DNA of 64,000 bases. Origin: Dendrobium chrysotoxum (taxonomy: Eukaryota; Streptophyta; Magnoliopsida; Asparagales; Orchidaceae). The translations under genes were made by a program, and so were the position numbers. Every line of letters begins with the position of its first letter. Positions within the stretch are counted from its first letter, which is position 1. Below the pieces are notes generated by a model. That model ran no database searches. It was not told the DNA's origin and saw only the letters and a list, made by a program, of their open reading frames with translations. Location: positions 49,626,365-49,690,364 of the forward strand of contig CM034298.1 in assembly GCA_019925795.1 (NCBI GenBank). The letters are read 5' to 3'. Below, piece after piece: positions 35,501 to 46,838 of the stretch.

Positions 35501-38500
35501 TTTGAGCTCCACGTTTTCTATGGAATTCAAAAAGAGATTATCCTCTAAAGGAGAGGACATCGTCTTTTGGATCTCCACTTATATGTATAAGCAGGTGTAT
35601 TTGATTCTTTTACATTTCAAGACACTGTACAATTCGATCTATATATAATCTAAAATTTGCAAATTCTTGTACATGTATATAATAAATTCTAAGAACATTT
35701 TACTTCGACTATTGTAGAAATGTAAAGGAACATGTATATGAAGCATATAAACATATAAAAATATATGCTGAACAGTTATGTAATCACCTAATATTTCTAA
35801 TATAGTCCTTAAAGAGCCTAAATGCACCAATAAAAATTAAAATGTATGGCATCTAGATTACTGAAAATAAATAAACATGCACAAGGTGCTCTCCAAGAAA
35901 AGCACCTGGCAAGTAATTCACACCACCGGCCTAGCCTGAACTAAAGTTGGTTGTCTTAGTAAACCATCTAAGTGTATGAAGGAGGCTGTACGGTTTTGGT
36001 ATACCCAATAGGGATTTAATATTTAAGTTGCTTGCATTTTAGATGTTTGTTTATTATGGCCAAAGGGGGTTATTTAATCAAAGTTTACCTTGTATGAATT
36101 TGAATTTTATTGTTTGAATTTTAAATGTTGAAGTTATAAATTAGTTTTGAAGAATTTATAAGTTAGTGAACTTCGAAGTGTATAAGCCACCAACCTACAA
36201 ATCCTAAGGCTTATAATCACAATGCAACAATCCTCTATATAAGATAAATGGTTATATAAAGACCTTGAAGATTCATTAATGATTTATTAAAGGAAAGAAA
36301 AGGAACCCTTCAATCCAATAGACAAAATGTCCAAGTGGAGTCAAGCAAGATGTATAGGGTCAAATGATTTATTAAGGTTTGAAGATCCCCTAATCCAATG
36401 TGTTAGTGCATTCCTGAAAGAAGTCGTACACAACACATAAGGGTCTTTTGGTTATTTGAAATGTATTAAAGGCCTTGAAATCAAGTGCCAAAATACCCTC
36501 TAAATGGAGTCAAGCATAAGGCATAAAGGCCTTCATTTATTTAATTAATATTAATAATCAAATTTATTTGATTAAAATAAATTATAAAATTAATATGGTT
36601 TAATTGATTTAAAATTTAAATGTAATTTTCTTATTTTATTTAAATTATTTGGATTTTTATTAATTAATGAATTTTTAATTAATTATTAATGAATTATTAT
36701 TAAAATTTATTCAAAAATTTTATTTAGATTCAAATTATTAATCTCTAATTTTATTTTTATTTTTATTTAATTAATCATATATATTTGATTTATATTTATT
36801 ATATTTATTTAATTATAGATGAAATTTGTTATTTAATGAATTATTTAAATAGACTTTTATTATATAGACTTATTATTTAGTTTTGATATCAAACAAACTC
36901 TAAAATTCATGAAATTGATCTCATTGGTTAATGATAACAAATAGATCAATCCTAGAAATTTTGGCATCAGTTTGATGAGTATTTTATTCTGATGAATTTA
37001 TTTTATTAATATATATTTAAGGATTAATTAATTATTAATTAAATTTAAATCAAATTTGATGAGGATTGTATTTTTCTTTAATTGTAGGATTGATTTAGAG
37101 TTGATTGAAGGCGAGTTTGTATTTTTTATTAATTTTCTTTGATTTATTGTGGGTTTCTTAGAAAATTTAGCCCTTAATTAAGGGCTAATTTTGGATTAAA
37201 TTTTTTTAATGATTAATTAATGTCAAATTAAGGTAAAGTTAATTCCTAGGGTGTATAATGACTCTAAGTTTACTAATTTAAAGTTGCACTCCTATTTAAT
37301 GTGTGTACGAATTCCTAAAATTTTTTTAAGTTCACTAGACACAATTCTTAATTATTTTCCCTAGGTGTCACTAGTATTCAGATGGACTTGCAATTCAATG
37401 TATCTAACTCTTCTATATATACAATCAAACCACAACAAATTGGTGTCCTAATGCTCTATGGATTAAATGTAATGAATTATAAAAATTATAAGTCACATAG
37501 TGACCAATAGACTTGAAAATTCAAGTACACAAAATATATGTAGCAAATTAGGCTAAGAATATTAGGGGATGTAGATAACATCCTCAAATATTTCCCCTCC
37601 AAATTTGAACCTAAGACCATGCACATTTTGAGAGCAATAAACAAAAATATGTGGGCACTTAATGGTCATTTGCTTCAAAACTATACATGAACTGGTTCCA
37701 AATTTATTTTTAAATAAAAGTGTCTATCATACTAAATCCATAGAGCTCTAGTATATAGAAATTTAATAAGGGATGAAATTATTTTGAATTTTCAAAATTC
37801 TAAGTCAGATCATGGCCAAGATGCTCGCAAATTTGATTGTGAGCTAGAATGACCTCAAATAGACTAGGGAAAATTAATGGTTGTACTAAACACCCTGTCT
37901 TTCATGCCATTCAAATTTGAGCTCGATCGAACAATTTAAGCTTAAATGTATATTGCTCCCGAACCATGGGTTTTTTTACTCTAATTTTAATTTTAATTTA
38001 AAGATCTCTTCATTCTAGTTCCGATGAGTATTTAGATGTTCAAAATTGTGAAGAAATGAATTTATTATGAATTTTTGAAGTTTTTCAATAATATTCACTT
38101 AATATTTCATTTTTTTACAGCATGTTTAGCATTTTTACACATGGCAGGTTGTGATTGGAGGCCAATGGTGGTGGCAGCAGGTCACTTAACTAGCTAGGAA
38201 TTGTTTTGAACCTTTCGATCATATATATGAAGGATCGAACGGTCCAGATTAGCTTGTTCTATGAGGGGCAAACCAAGATTTTAACATAAAAAAATCACAA
38301 CCATACATTTCAAAAGAGGGATTGTAATGGCTATGATTTTATCTCCATCCTCTAGCCAACTAAGAATAACAAGATGAAGAGGGATTTAAACTCAATATCC
38401 ATTGCATATTATGCCATTAATTTTTAGGTTTAAGTTTTTATATATTTATAAATCCATTGTATAAAGTTAACCGATTCATGTAAGGAGTTTAAGAAGTTAT

Positions 38501-38600
38501 TTAAAAAACTTGATCTAGAATTAGGTTTTTTATTTCACCTTGATATAATGAACCCCCACACTTGAATTTGGCCTTGTTTTGTTCCTTATATCAGCAGAAA
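35501..38600. other. Unassigned very AT-rich region
   Basis: No gene and no recognisable element. Local features: arms GGTGCT/AGCACC at 35884-35907; loosely repeated text around GGAGTCAAGCA at 36336 and 36498; an AT-rich block at 36540-37220; and arms TTCGATC/GATCGAA around TATATATG at 38214-38240. Confidence 0.4.
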
Positions 38601-39760
38601 TAGCTTCTGTGAAGAAGAAAAAGTTGGAAAAGTAATGGGGGAGAAGTTTGACATGTTTGAATGCACAAGGTTTCAACCGCCTTCATCTCATCGATGGCTT
38701 CAAATTGATGGATGAACACCTGGAAAATTTCTAGCACTTTCTAAGTGATGAAAACAAAATGAAAAATTATCTAGAGAAGCCTTTAATTGTGAGTGAAGCT
38801 GGAATCAATGTTTTTTGCCTCTACCCTATTCCATGTAACAAGCTTCATCCAAGGGCTGTGATGTATCAAAGGAGTTGCTTGGATGATGTACAGGTATCCC
38901 AGGTGGTTAGGGAGGTAGAGCAAAGGACTAGAGCAAGGACAATGACATGGAAAGCTTGATTTATCCTCACATGGGGAAAATGACCACTTTGGCTTGCTTA
39001 TTTTGGGCAAGCCAAAGCTTAAGGAAGGTTTAGAAGGTATTTAGGATGATTCTAGAATGAATTTAAGTAATTAGCAAAGTTGGAATGGAGGGAAAAATGG
39101 ATTGCTTAGGTAGTTTGACCATTTAAGCTCTTTGGGTGATTTTTTGACTATTTGAATGGTCAAACAGTCAACAACAACTGATGTGGACATGGGAAGAACT
39201 TTGTATCAAAGCCCTACATAGGGTCATGGTTGGGTACCCTTGCTCTACACGGGTGACTTTTGAGATGTCGTACCCACCCATAGACACCCACTTTCCATGC
39301 TTTTTGAACGTAGTTCACCATGGACTGATGGATTTAAAGCAATGCATTAGGTGTTAATGGTAGTGTTGACTACACATATGAATTTTACCATTTATAGTGT
39401 GTTAATTGGGAAAAACTCATCATGATTTGACTCATGATGGGTTTGGGTGGATTTAAACTATATAATGGAGTGACATTGAGGGTTTGATAGTTTTGATTTG
39501 AGCATGTGCACTAGTTTGACCTAATTGGTCTAGTTTGAACAGATTTGGGCTTAGTTGACTAAGTCAATTATTGATTAGGTCAGGGTGATCATTTATATCC
39601 ATTTCACTGAGAATTATGTTTAGGGGAGTTTGGTGAAGATTTGAAATAATTTGGGCTTCAATTAGAGGTGATTGAACTGGATGATCAATTGGGCTAGCTT
39701 GAGTTAGCCCAACTGGGTCAAATTGGGCTGGCCCAGATAGCCAGTGATGTATGGTTTATT
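38601..39760. other. Unassigned region before solo LTR E
   Basis: A 66-codon frame at 38759-38959 on plus and a 75-codon frame on minus overlap; neither is recognised. Composition is less AT-rich than the region to the left. A hairpin with arms TTGGGCTA and TAGCCCAA lies at about 39683-39706. Confidence 0.35.
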
Positions 39761-41418
39761 TGTTGCAAATCTGATTTTGATGATGACAAACATGTTTCCA
39801 GTGTGTTTTTGCTTGGCTAATCTGTTTCAGGCACAAAAGACCACGAGCCACTCAAGCCAACTCAAGATCGGGTCCAAGTGTGTGAAATGTATGATTTTTC
39901 CTTTTATTGAGTCAATTGTAATGTAACTGATCCCCTAGCTAAGTAACCTTGCACACACACACTCAGGGGGAGAGATTGAGTGAGTTAGAGTTTCTGTTCA
40001 ATTTTTGTTCAGATCATCCTGGACGATATTCGCATCGTCCTGGACGATCCAGTTAAAACAGAAACCCTAATTAGGGCGACTAAGTTAAGAGGGTCTGATT
40101 AAGCAGATCATCCTGGACGATCTTTGGATCGTACGGGACGATATGCTCAAATCAAAAATTCCCAGCCGCCAGATTAAGTTAGGCAAGTTTTATTTTAAGT
40201 ATTTTGGTCGGATCATCCCAGACGATACGTGTATCATCCTGGACGATTCACTACAATCATGCCTAAATTAGTCTGGTAATTAAGGAAAGAAATTAATGTT
40301 TAATTGATACGATCACATCGTCCTGGACGATCGCAGGATCGTCCCGGACGATCGTGATCGTCTTGTGCATTTCAGCTGTACGACCCGAACTGTGTTCAGG
40401 ACGATTTTGGGCCTTTTTGAACTAATCGTACAGGACGATGTCCAAATCGTCCTGGACGATCAAGTCATTTTTTGGTCGTCCAGCACAGATTTCTCTAGAC
40501 GACCCGAACTATCTTCTGGATGATTTTCCTCAATTTGCACTAATCGTCCCGGACGATCACCGTATCGTACGGGACGATATGAACAACTTTTTCTACTGAT
40601 CGTCCAGAAGAGCCTAATCGTCCAGACTGAATCAGCTGAATTTGAACTGATCGTACAGGATGATCTACCGATCGTCCTGGACGATCTTGGCCGACCAGTT
40701 GAGATTTAGGGCAAATTTTAAGCCCTCCTTTAAAAGAACTTTTTCCAATTTTTGGAAAAATCTTTTGCTACCTTCCTTCCCTGAGAAACCCTAGAGAGAA
40801 GAGAGAGTTGGGAGAGAGAGAAGAGATCTTATGAGGGAGAGTTAGTGAGGGATTCACTAAGGTTGCTCCAAGCATGGATCAGAGTCATCTTCTCCGCTCG
40901 TCGTCTGTCGTCTAGTCGGTGTTCTTCGTGGGAGGATCGTTCGCAGGAAGATCCGGGGTTCTCTGCCCGCTTCAGGTGGAAGCAAAAGGAGTTCGAAGGA
41001 TCTCTGCCTGCTTCAGGAGGAAGCGAAAGGAGGTCAGGTTCTCTGCCTCACCGTGTGGTGAAAAGGAGGTGTTTTGTACAGGCTTCTCCGCCTTGCTGTG
41101 GGAGCAAAAGGAGAGTCACTTTTGTTTAGTGCAATACCCGGAGGGGAGGCTCCGGGGAGTGGACGTAGGTCAAGTTGACCGAACCACTATAAAATCTGGT
41201 TTGCTTTTCTGATTCAGTTTTGCACTTTACTTTTCAATATAAACTGCTTGGGTGAATATCGTTGGTTGATCTTTTCGTTATTGTTTACTTGTTTCCGCTG
41301 CTAAGTATCGAAAAAAATTTTGTTGTTATCGTGAAATTTTTAAATAACCAATTCACCCCCCCTCTTGGTTAGCCTCGAGATTAGTTCACTAGGGCTTAAC
41401 ATCCCTTTCAAACTTTCA
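39761..41418 (+). repeat. Solo LTR E (copia, family of element C)
   Basis: 1658 bp from TGTTGCAAATCTG to AACTTTCA, closely similar to the LTRs of C. Flanks are TTATT and TTGTT, a 5-bp duplication with one change. Neither a primer site nor a polypurine tract is attached, so this is a solo LTR. It carries the palindrome field (40010-40690), a TATA-like box with adjacent palindrome and hairpin units (40960-41115). Confidence 0.88.
40729..40760 (+). promoter_or_regulatory. TATA-like box and adjacent palindrome, LTR E
   Basis: TTTAAAAG at 40729-40736 stands where C has TATAAAAG. From 40740 arms TTTTTCCAA and TTGGAAAAA surround a TTT loop. Same length and position as in C, but the inner pairs differ on both arms. 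Confidence 0.7.
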
Positions 41419-41819
41419 TTGTTATGTAGAACTCTTAATGAAGTGGTTTGGGCTATGATTGAGATCAAGGAAGTCAATACACTGTGCAAGGTAGTGCACT
41501 GGGTCAATTGATCGCAGAAGGGTTATTGATTGATCACAGATGATTGAGTGTAGATTTAAGTTTGATTAGATGTACATTGTATGATTGATTGTAATGTATT
41601 TGAATGTGAATTAATTAAGTGTATATTGATAATTTCAAGCTGATTGATTGTGAGTTATAGAGTAATAAATCTAGTGGTTGTAGATTATAATGATATGGGT
41701 CAAGTGACCTCAGCTAAAAGTGAGGTCAATAAATGTAACATGTGTGATGAATTGGAAGAGTAAATCACAAGTGTTGGTATTAGCCAAGCCATCAACAAAA
41801 TTTAAAAGGTGGAGACTTG
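41419..41819. other. Spacer between solo LTR E and the tandem array
   Basis: No gene. TGATTGATTG-like text recurs at 41510-41650. Probably the 3' untranslated or LTR region of the antisense Athila-type element, but no LTR boundary was recognised. Confidence 0.35.
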
Positions 41820-42210
41820 ACTGAAAGATCGAGTTTCAAACAAGTAAACACAGTGCCTAACTGAAAGATTGATTTTCAGAGAGGAGAAACTTGGATTCTA
41901 AATGGGAGATTGATTCTGAAACAAAGACAAATACCCGAATGGGAGATCGATTCCAAGATGAGCAAATTTAAAGCTTGACCAAGAAATCAATTATCAGACA
42001 AAAGATTTAGACTTTGAATGAGAGATCGATTCCCAAACAAAGACAAATACTACAATGGAAGATCGATTCTAAGACGAGTGAATTAAAACCAGACTAAGAG
42101 ATCGATTCTCAAACAAAAAGATTTGGACTTTGAATGGGATATTAATTCCAAGACAAAGATGAATACCTGAAAGGGAGATAGATTCCCAGATGAGTGATTT
42201 AAAAATATGA
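41820..42210 (-). repeat. Tandem array with 39-bp units in a 116-bp higher-order repeat
   Basis: Units start at 41820, 41860, 41900, 41937, 41978, 42017, 42054, 42093, 42133 and 42170. Each holds a palindrome-like core around GATCGAT, for example GGGAGATCGATTCC. Units three apart are most alike (41900/42017/42133, 41937/42054/42170 and 41978/42093), giving a period of about 116-117 bp. Lies downstream of the antisense Athila-type ORF, so probably in its 3' UTR. Confidence 0.88.
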
Positions 42211-42478
42211 CCAAATAAGAGATCAAGCAAAATAGTGCAATAGTTTGACAAATATTTTACTAAAATTTGGAGAAATTTGATTTCATTCATTTTTTTCCAA
42301 ATTATAACTTTTTTACAAAAAACTAAATAAAATGCATGAAATTAATACAACAATATAAAATAGTAAATTAAACAAAATAAATAAATAGGAAAGTATAAAA
42401 TAAGAAAAAATAAATAACTAAAAACACTTATAAAAGAAATCAAATAAAAAAACTACAAGGCTAACTATATGGCTCTCC

Positions 42479-43864
42479 TTATGCATCATCATCATCCTCA
42501 TCTTCTTCTTCTTCTTCTTCTTCTTCTTCCTGAGGTGCTGTTATTGGTGCCACGATTGAAAGTCCTGCTCCTCGATACATCTTGAAGGTGGGTGGACTAG
42601 GGAAAAGTTCTGCTGACTATGGCAGTCCATCTCCCACCTCCTAAACATGCCAACCATGTTTGTATCATAGTCAACCTAGTATTAAAATTGTCTCTACTAC
42701 TAGAGAATCATGTGGCCATAGTGGGAGTACATCCCTTATTCTAAATTATACAATTCCTGCCCAAAAGTGATAAATAAAAACCCCAATATGAATAACTTTA
42801 TCCCGGAGGTCTCCTACACGATCTCTTAGAGTCCTAGGATCTCTACCCTGCTACTGCATGGGTTGGTTTGACTAGCCAAATCCCTCACCTCACTCTGTCA
42901 TGGTGAGTTTGAATGACATAATCTTAGACCTAGTTAGGGTAGAAGCAACCATAACCTGCTCTTTCATTATGTTTCCTACTACTCCGACTAACTAACATAA
43001 ATCACAAATAATATTGGGATGCCCTAGCCCAACAAAAGTAAACCCTAAGTACATATTGAATAGATTAAAAATCAATTTTACCAAAATCTACAATCATATA
43101 TTTTTTAATATAATAATTTAAAATAGCTCAATCCTTAATTATCTCACCAATATTATTGCTTGGCATCAACTTTGTAGAATAAAGTAATGTCAATCCTTAG
43201 ATTCTTGGGTGAGGGAAAAAATATAAATATTTTTTATTTTATTCTATCTCTTCTTTCACTGGGCATTTAGATCTCTCCAGATAAGGAACCTAACAACTTC
43301 ATGATAATCTATGGTAGTAGTACAAATGCTATAATGCTCATTATCGTCAAACTAGAAATTAGGGGTTTGGAAGATTTTATTTATAACTACAAGAGTGAAA
43401 GGAACCCACTTACCATGTACATAAACACATTCATTCTAGGGCTCCTTTGCATTAGCGAATAATTCTCGATTGATGCATGCAGTAGTTGGACGAGTCTGGG
43501 GAACAAGAAAATCCCAATTGTGCTAAATTGTTTGACTCTAGATAGCCCCCCAAGGGTTATCAAACCCTCGCTCTGGGGTGATAGACTTCCATAATAAATT
43601 ATTATGCCACTCTTTAGTGGCAACACTAACAAACCTATGGGCATCATAACATGTGGAGCCAAACCTCTTCCTACCAACTAAGATTCTAGGGGGCATTTTT
43701 AATAAGGAAGATAAAAAGGGGATCATAAGACATAAATTAAGGGAAACTCTAAACTCAACAAAAGGAAAATAATACAAATAATAAGAAAATTCATTCTCTA
43801 TCCCCATCCATAAACTAGTCAGTACTAGGGTGCTGGCTTGAGTAGCATTGCGATGCTCAATCAA
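42479..43864 (-). pseudogene. Athila-type post-pol (env-like) ORF remnant with acidic tail
   Basis: Read on the minus strand from about 43864, one frame gives KMPPRILVGRKRFGSTCYDA and LLWKSITPERGFDNPWGAI (43690-43540), then the reading shifts to NVFMYMVSGF. This resembles the plant transposon/env-like domain found after pol in Athila elements. The C-terminus reads APITAPQ followed by about nine Glu and DEDDDDA, with the stop at 42479-42481; the Glu codons are the CTT repeat at 42504-42530. The middle is broken. Function in the family is unclear. Confidence 0.5.
42504..42530. repeat. (CTT)n microsatellite encoding the acidic tail
   Basis: Nine CTT/TTC triplets, GAA codons on the minus strand, followed by ATC/CTC triplets giving Asp and Glu. 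Confidence 0.93.
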
Positions 43865-44379
43865 ACTAGTCAGTAAGGGTATTGGTGCTGAGATGCTAAG
43901 GAAATGTAGTACTATGGCACTCTGCTTAGGAATTCAAATCATATGCTTTTTTATTATGAGACCGTTATGATGCTTGATGGCAGGGCTATGGTGCTTGAAG
44001 TGATTATATCCACAATGTTTCATTTGCCTTATAAATAATTTGACCAAGCATTATGATGATATATGGGTGGCGTTGTGGAGCTCAAGTTAGCCATTACACT
44101 AGAGAGATCAATGTTGTGGAACTGTATGGAAGGTGATGTTATGATCCAAATGGTGATTTGGTGATGTACTAGATTGCATCTAAGCTCTAATCAAACCATA
44201 ATATTTTTTGAACTCAATAAATAGCTTTAATCACATAACTACTTATAGAAAACACATGGATTAATTGGGTTATCTTCCAAATAGTGCTAAGTTCATGGTA
44301 TTTAGTGAGACTATGCTAAAATCTTATTCAAGGTGATCCATCTTTACAGAGCTTCTAAGGCGATCAACATTTCCTCCTT
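43865..44379 (-). other. Spacer between integrase and the env-like ORF
   Basis: No reading frame is recognisable. Short words such as GGTGCT, ATGCTT and GATGCT recur. Position suits the intergenic region of the Athila-type element. Confidence 0.4.
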
Positions 44380-45477
44380 GATAAGGTTACAACCACTGAT
44401 CATTGACTTCAAAAATTAGGGTAGTTTTATGATCTCATATATTAAAAACTCCATATAGGTACATTTTTACTACAATGAATGGTCTTGACAGCATAGAATT
44501 CAATTTTCCTGAAAATAATTTCAATCTTGAATTATAAAACAGTAATTCTTGTCCAGCACCTACAACTTTGCATTCACATAAGCCTCAAGTTTATATTCAT
44601 CTAACTCATTCAACTGTATCAATCTTTTCTCCTTAGCATCCTTAAGATTGTAATTTTCTTTCTCTGCCTAAAATTATGTTCTAAATCTAAAAGTAAATGA
44701 CAGGCCTTTTTCAAAGATCAATCTATAGGGAGAAATTCCAATAAGTCTTTTAAATGCAATCCTTTAAGCCCAAAGTGTATCTTCTAACTTTGAAGACCAA
44801 TCATTACTATTGAGACTCGTAGTTATTTCTAAGATTTCTTAATTTCCCTATTACTTATTTTAGTCTGACCACTAGTTTGAGGATGATATGCAGTTAAAAC
44901 TTTATGTGTTAAACCATATTTTAAATATCAAAGCCTCCATTCTCGTATTACAAAAATGACTTCCCCCATCATTAATAATCACTCATGATATACTAAATCT
45001 AGAAAAAAGTATATTTCTTAAGAAATTTAATAACCACTTGAGCATCCATTTTGGGGGTTGCTACTTCCTCAAACATAAAAATTATCCACTTCTAACATAA
45101 TCCTAAGAGGCATTGTATTTCTTCTAGTTATGTTACCTACCCTATGGCTCTGATCACATATTTAAACATATTCATTAGTATCCCTAAATAGGGTAGGCAA
45201 ATAAAATTAGGATTGAAGGATCTTAAAAGTAGTTCTAAACCTCTAAAATGACCTCTATACTCGGAGTCATGATAATCCTTAATGATGGATTCAATTTCAT
45301 TTTTAGGGACACATCCCCTAATGAATTTGTCTTTATAATTTCTAAGCAAGAACAACTCATCCAAAACAAATTAAGCATCTTGTAGAAATTTATGCCTTTG
45401 GATAAACTACATGTGAGTGGGAATACTTTTAACACTTGTAAAATTATTATATAGTTCAACCTATTATGACCCAACAT
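44380..45477 (-). pseudogene. Athila-type gypsy integrase remnant
   Basis: On the minus strand 45364-45137 reads DELFLLRNYKDKFIRGCVP and YHDSEYRGHF, the zinc-region start of gypsy integrase; its second Cys pair is lost (VIRAIG). The core follows with IINDGGSHFCN-like text near 44970, TAYHPQTSGQTKISNREIK (44900-44840), a piece reading DWSSKLEDTLW, and LIQLNELDEYKLEAYVNAK (44620-44560). Wording is of the Athila group. Many stops. The element is cut at 45477 by element C, and its expected upstream part was not found beyond 55244. Confidence 0.8.
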
Positions 45478-45482
45478 GATTC
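45478..45482. repeat. target site duplication GATTC, left copy (element C)
   Basis: GATTC at 45478-45482 and 55240-55244 flank the two LTR ends of C exactly. Confidence 0.93.
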
Positions 45483-46428
45483 TATTGCAAATCTGGTTTT
45501 GATGATGACAAATATGTTTCTATTGTGTTTTGCTTGGCTAACCCATTTCAGGCACAGAAGATCACGAGCAAATCAAGCCAACTCAAGATCGGGTCCAAGT
45601 GTGTCCAATGTATGGTTTTCTTTTTATTGAGTCAATTGTAATGTAACTTATCCCCTAGCTAAGTAACCTTGCACACACACACTCAGGGGGAGAGCTTGAG
45701 TGAATTAGAATTTCTGTTCATTTTTTGTTCATATCATCCTGGACGATCAGGTAAAAATAGAAACCCTAATTAGGGTGACCAAGTTAAGAGGGTCTGATTA
45801 AGCAGATCGTCCTGGACGATCTTAGGATCGTACAGGACGATATGCTCAAATCAGAAATTCTCAGCCACCAGATCAAGTTAGGTAAGTTTTTATTTTAAGA
45901 TATTTGGTCTGATCATCCCGGACGATACGTGTATCGTCCTGGACGATCCAATACAATCATGCCTAAATTAATCTGGTAATTAAGGAAAGCAATTTATTTT
46001 TGATTGATACGAACATATCATCCCGGACGATCGCAGGATCGTCCCGGACGATCATGATCGTCTAGTGCATTTCAGCTGTACGTCCCGAACTGTGTTTAGG
46101 ACGATTTGGGCACTTTTTGAACTAATCATACAGGACGATGTCCCTATCATCCTGGACAATCAAGTCATTTTTTGGTCGTCCAGCACAAGTTTCTCTTGAC
46201 GACCCAAACTGTCTCATGGACGATATTCCTCGATTTGCACTAATCATTCCGGACGATCACAGGATCGTACGGGACGATATGAACATTTTTTTCTACTGAT
46301 CGTCCAGAAGATACAGATCGTCCAGGCTGTAATAGCTGAATTTGAACTGATCGTACAGGACGATCTATCGATCGTCCTGGACGATCTTGGCCGACCAGTT
46401 GAGATTTAGGGCAAATTTTAAGCCCTCC

Positions 46429-46460
46429 TATAAAAGAACTTTTTCTTGAAACAAGAAAAA
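46429..46460 (+). promoter_or_regulatory. TATA box and adjacent palindrome, C 5' LTR
   Basis: TATAAAAG at 46429-46436. Arms TTTTTCTTG (46440-46448) and CAAGAAAAA (46452-46460) with an AAA loop follow. Transcription would be expected to start about 30 bases after TATA, near the end of this palindrome, so whether it is transcribed is unknown. Confidence 0.75.
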
Positions 46461-46636
46461 TATTTTGCCACTTTCCTTCCCAGAGAAACCCTAGAGAGAG
46501 AGAGAATCTTGTGAGGGGGAGTTAGTGAGAGATTCACTAAGGTTGCTCCAAGCACAGATCAGAGTCGTCTTCTCCGCTCGGCATCTTTCGTCTAGTTGGT
46601 GTTCGTCGTGGGAGGATCGTTCGCAAGAAGATCCAG

Positions 46637-46838
46637 GGTTCTCTGCCCGCTTCAGGTGGAAGCAAAAGGAGTTCGAGGGTTCTCTGTCCGCTTCAGGTGG
46701 AAGCAAAAGGAGTTTGAAGGTTCTCTGCCTGCTTCAAGAGGAAGCAAAAGGAGGTCGGGTTCTCTGCCCTACCGTATGGTGAAAAGGAGGTCTTGTACAG
46801 GCTTCTCCGCCTTGCTGTGGGAGCAAAAGGAGAGACAC
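46637..46838 (+). repeat. Leader hairpin array in the C 5' LTR (about 41-bp units)
   Basis: Five units starting at 46637, 46678, 46719, 46758 and 46800, each GGTTCTCTGCC-like text, then two arms around a short loop, then AAAAGGAG. Arms are GCTTC/GAAGC in units 1-3, TACC/GGTG in unit 4 and TTGCT/AGCAA in unit 5. Downstream of TATA, so in the expected RNA leader. The equivalent in the 3' LTR is 54737-54938. Confidence 0.85.

Noticed and set aside
38759..39010. Small ORFs possibly from a host gene exon
   Set aside because: No splice sites, domain or partner exons could be shown; protein text is not recognised.
40845..41212. Overlapping Arg/Ser-rich open frames in LTR E (also 46491-46898 and 54569-55001 in C)
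   Set aside because: They are translations of the repeated hairpin units in several frames and on both strands; no start context, no conserved protein, and frames differ between LTR copies.
43387..43677. 96-codon frame as a separate gene
   Set aside because: Shifted-frame continuation of the same decayed post-pol ORF of the Athila-type element.
45780..46390. CRISPR-like regular repeats in LTRs
   Set aside because: Repeats are degenerate, irregularly spaced palindromes inside plant LTRs, without unique spacers or cas genes.
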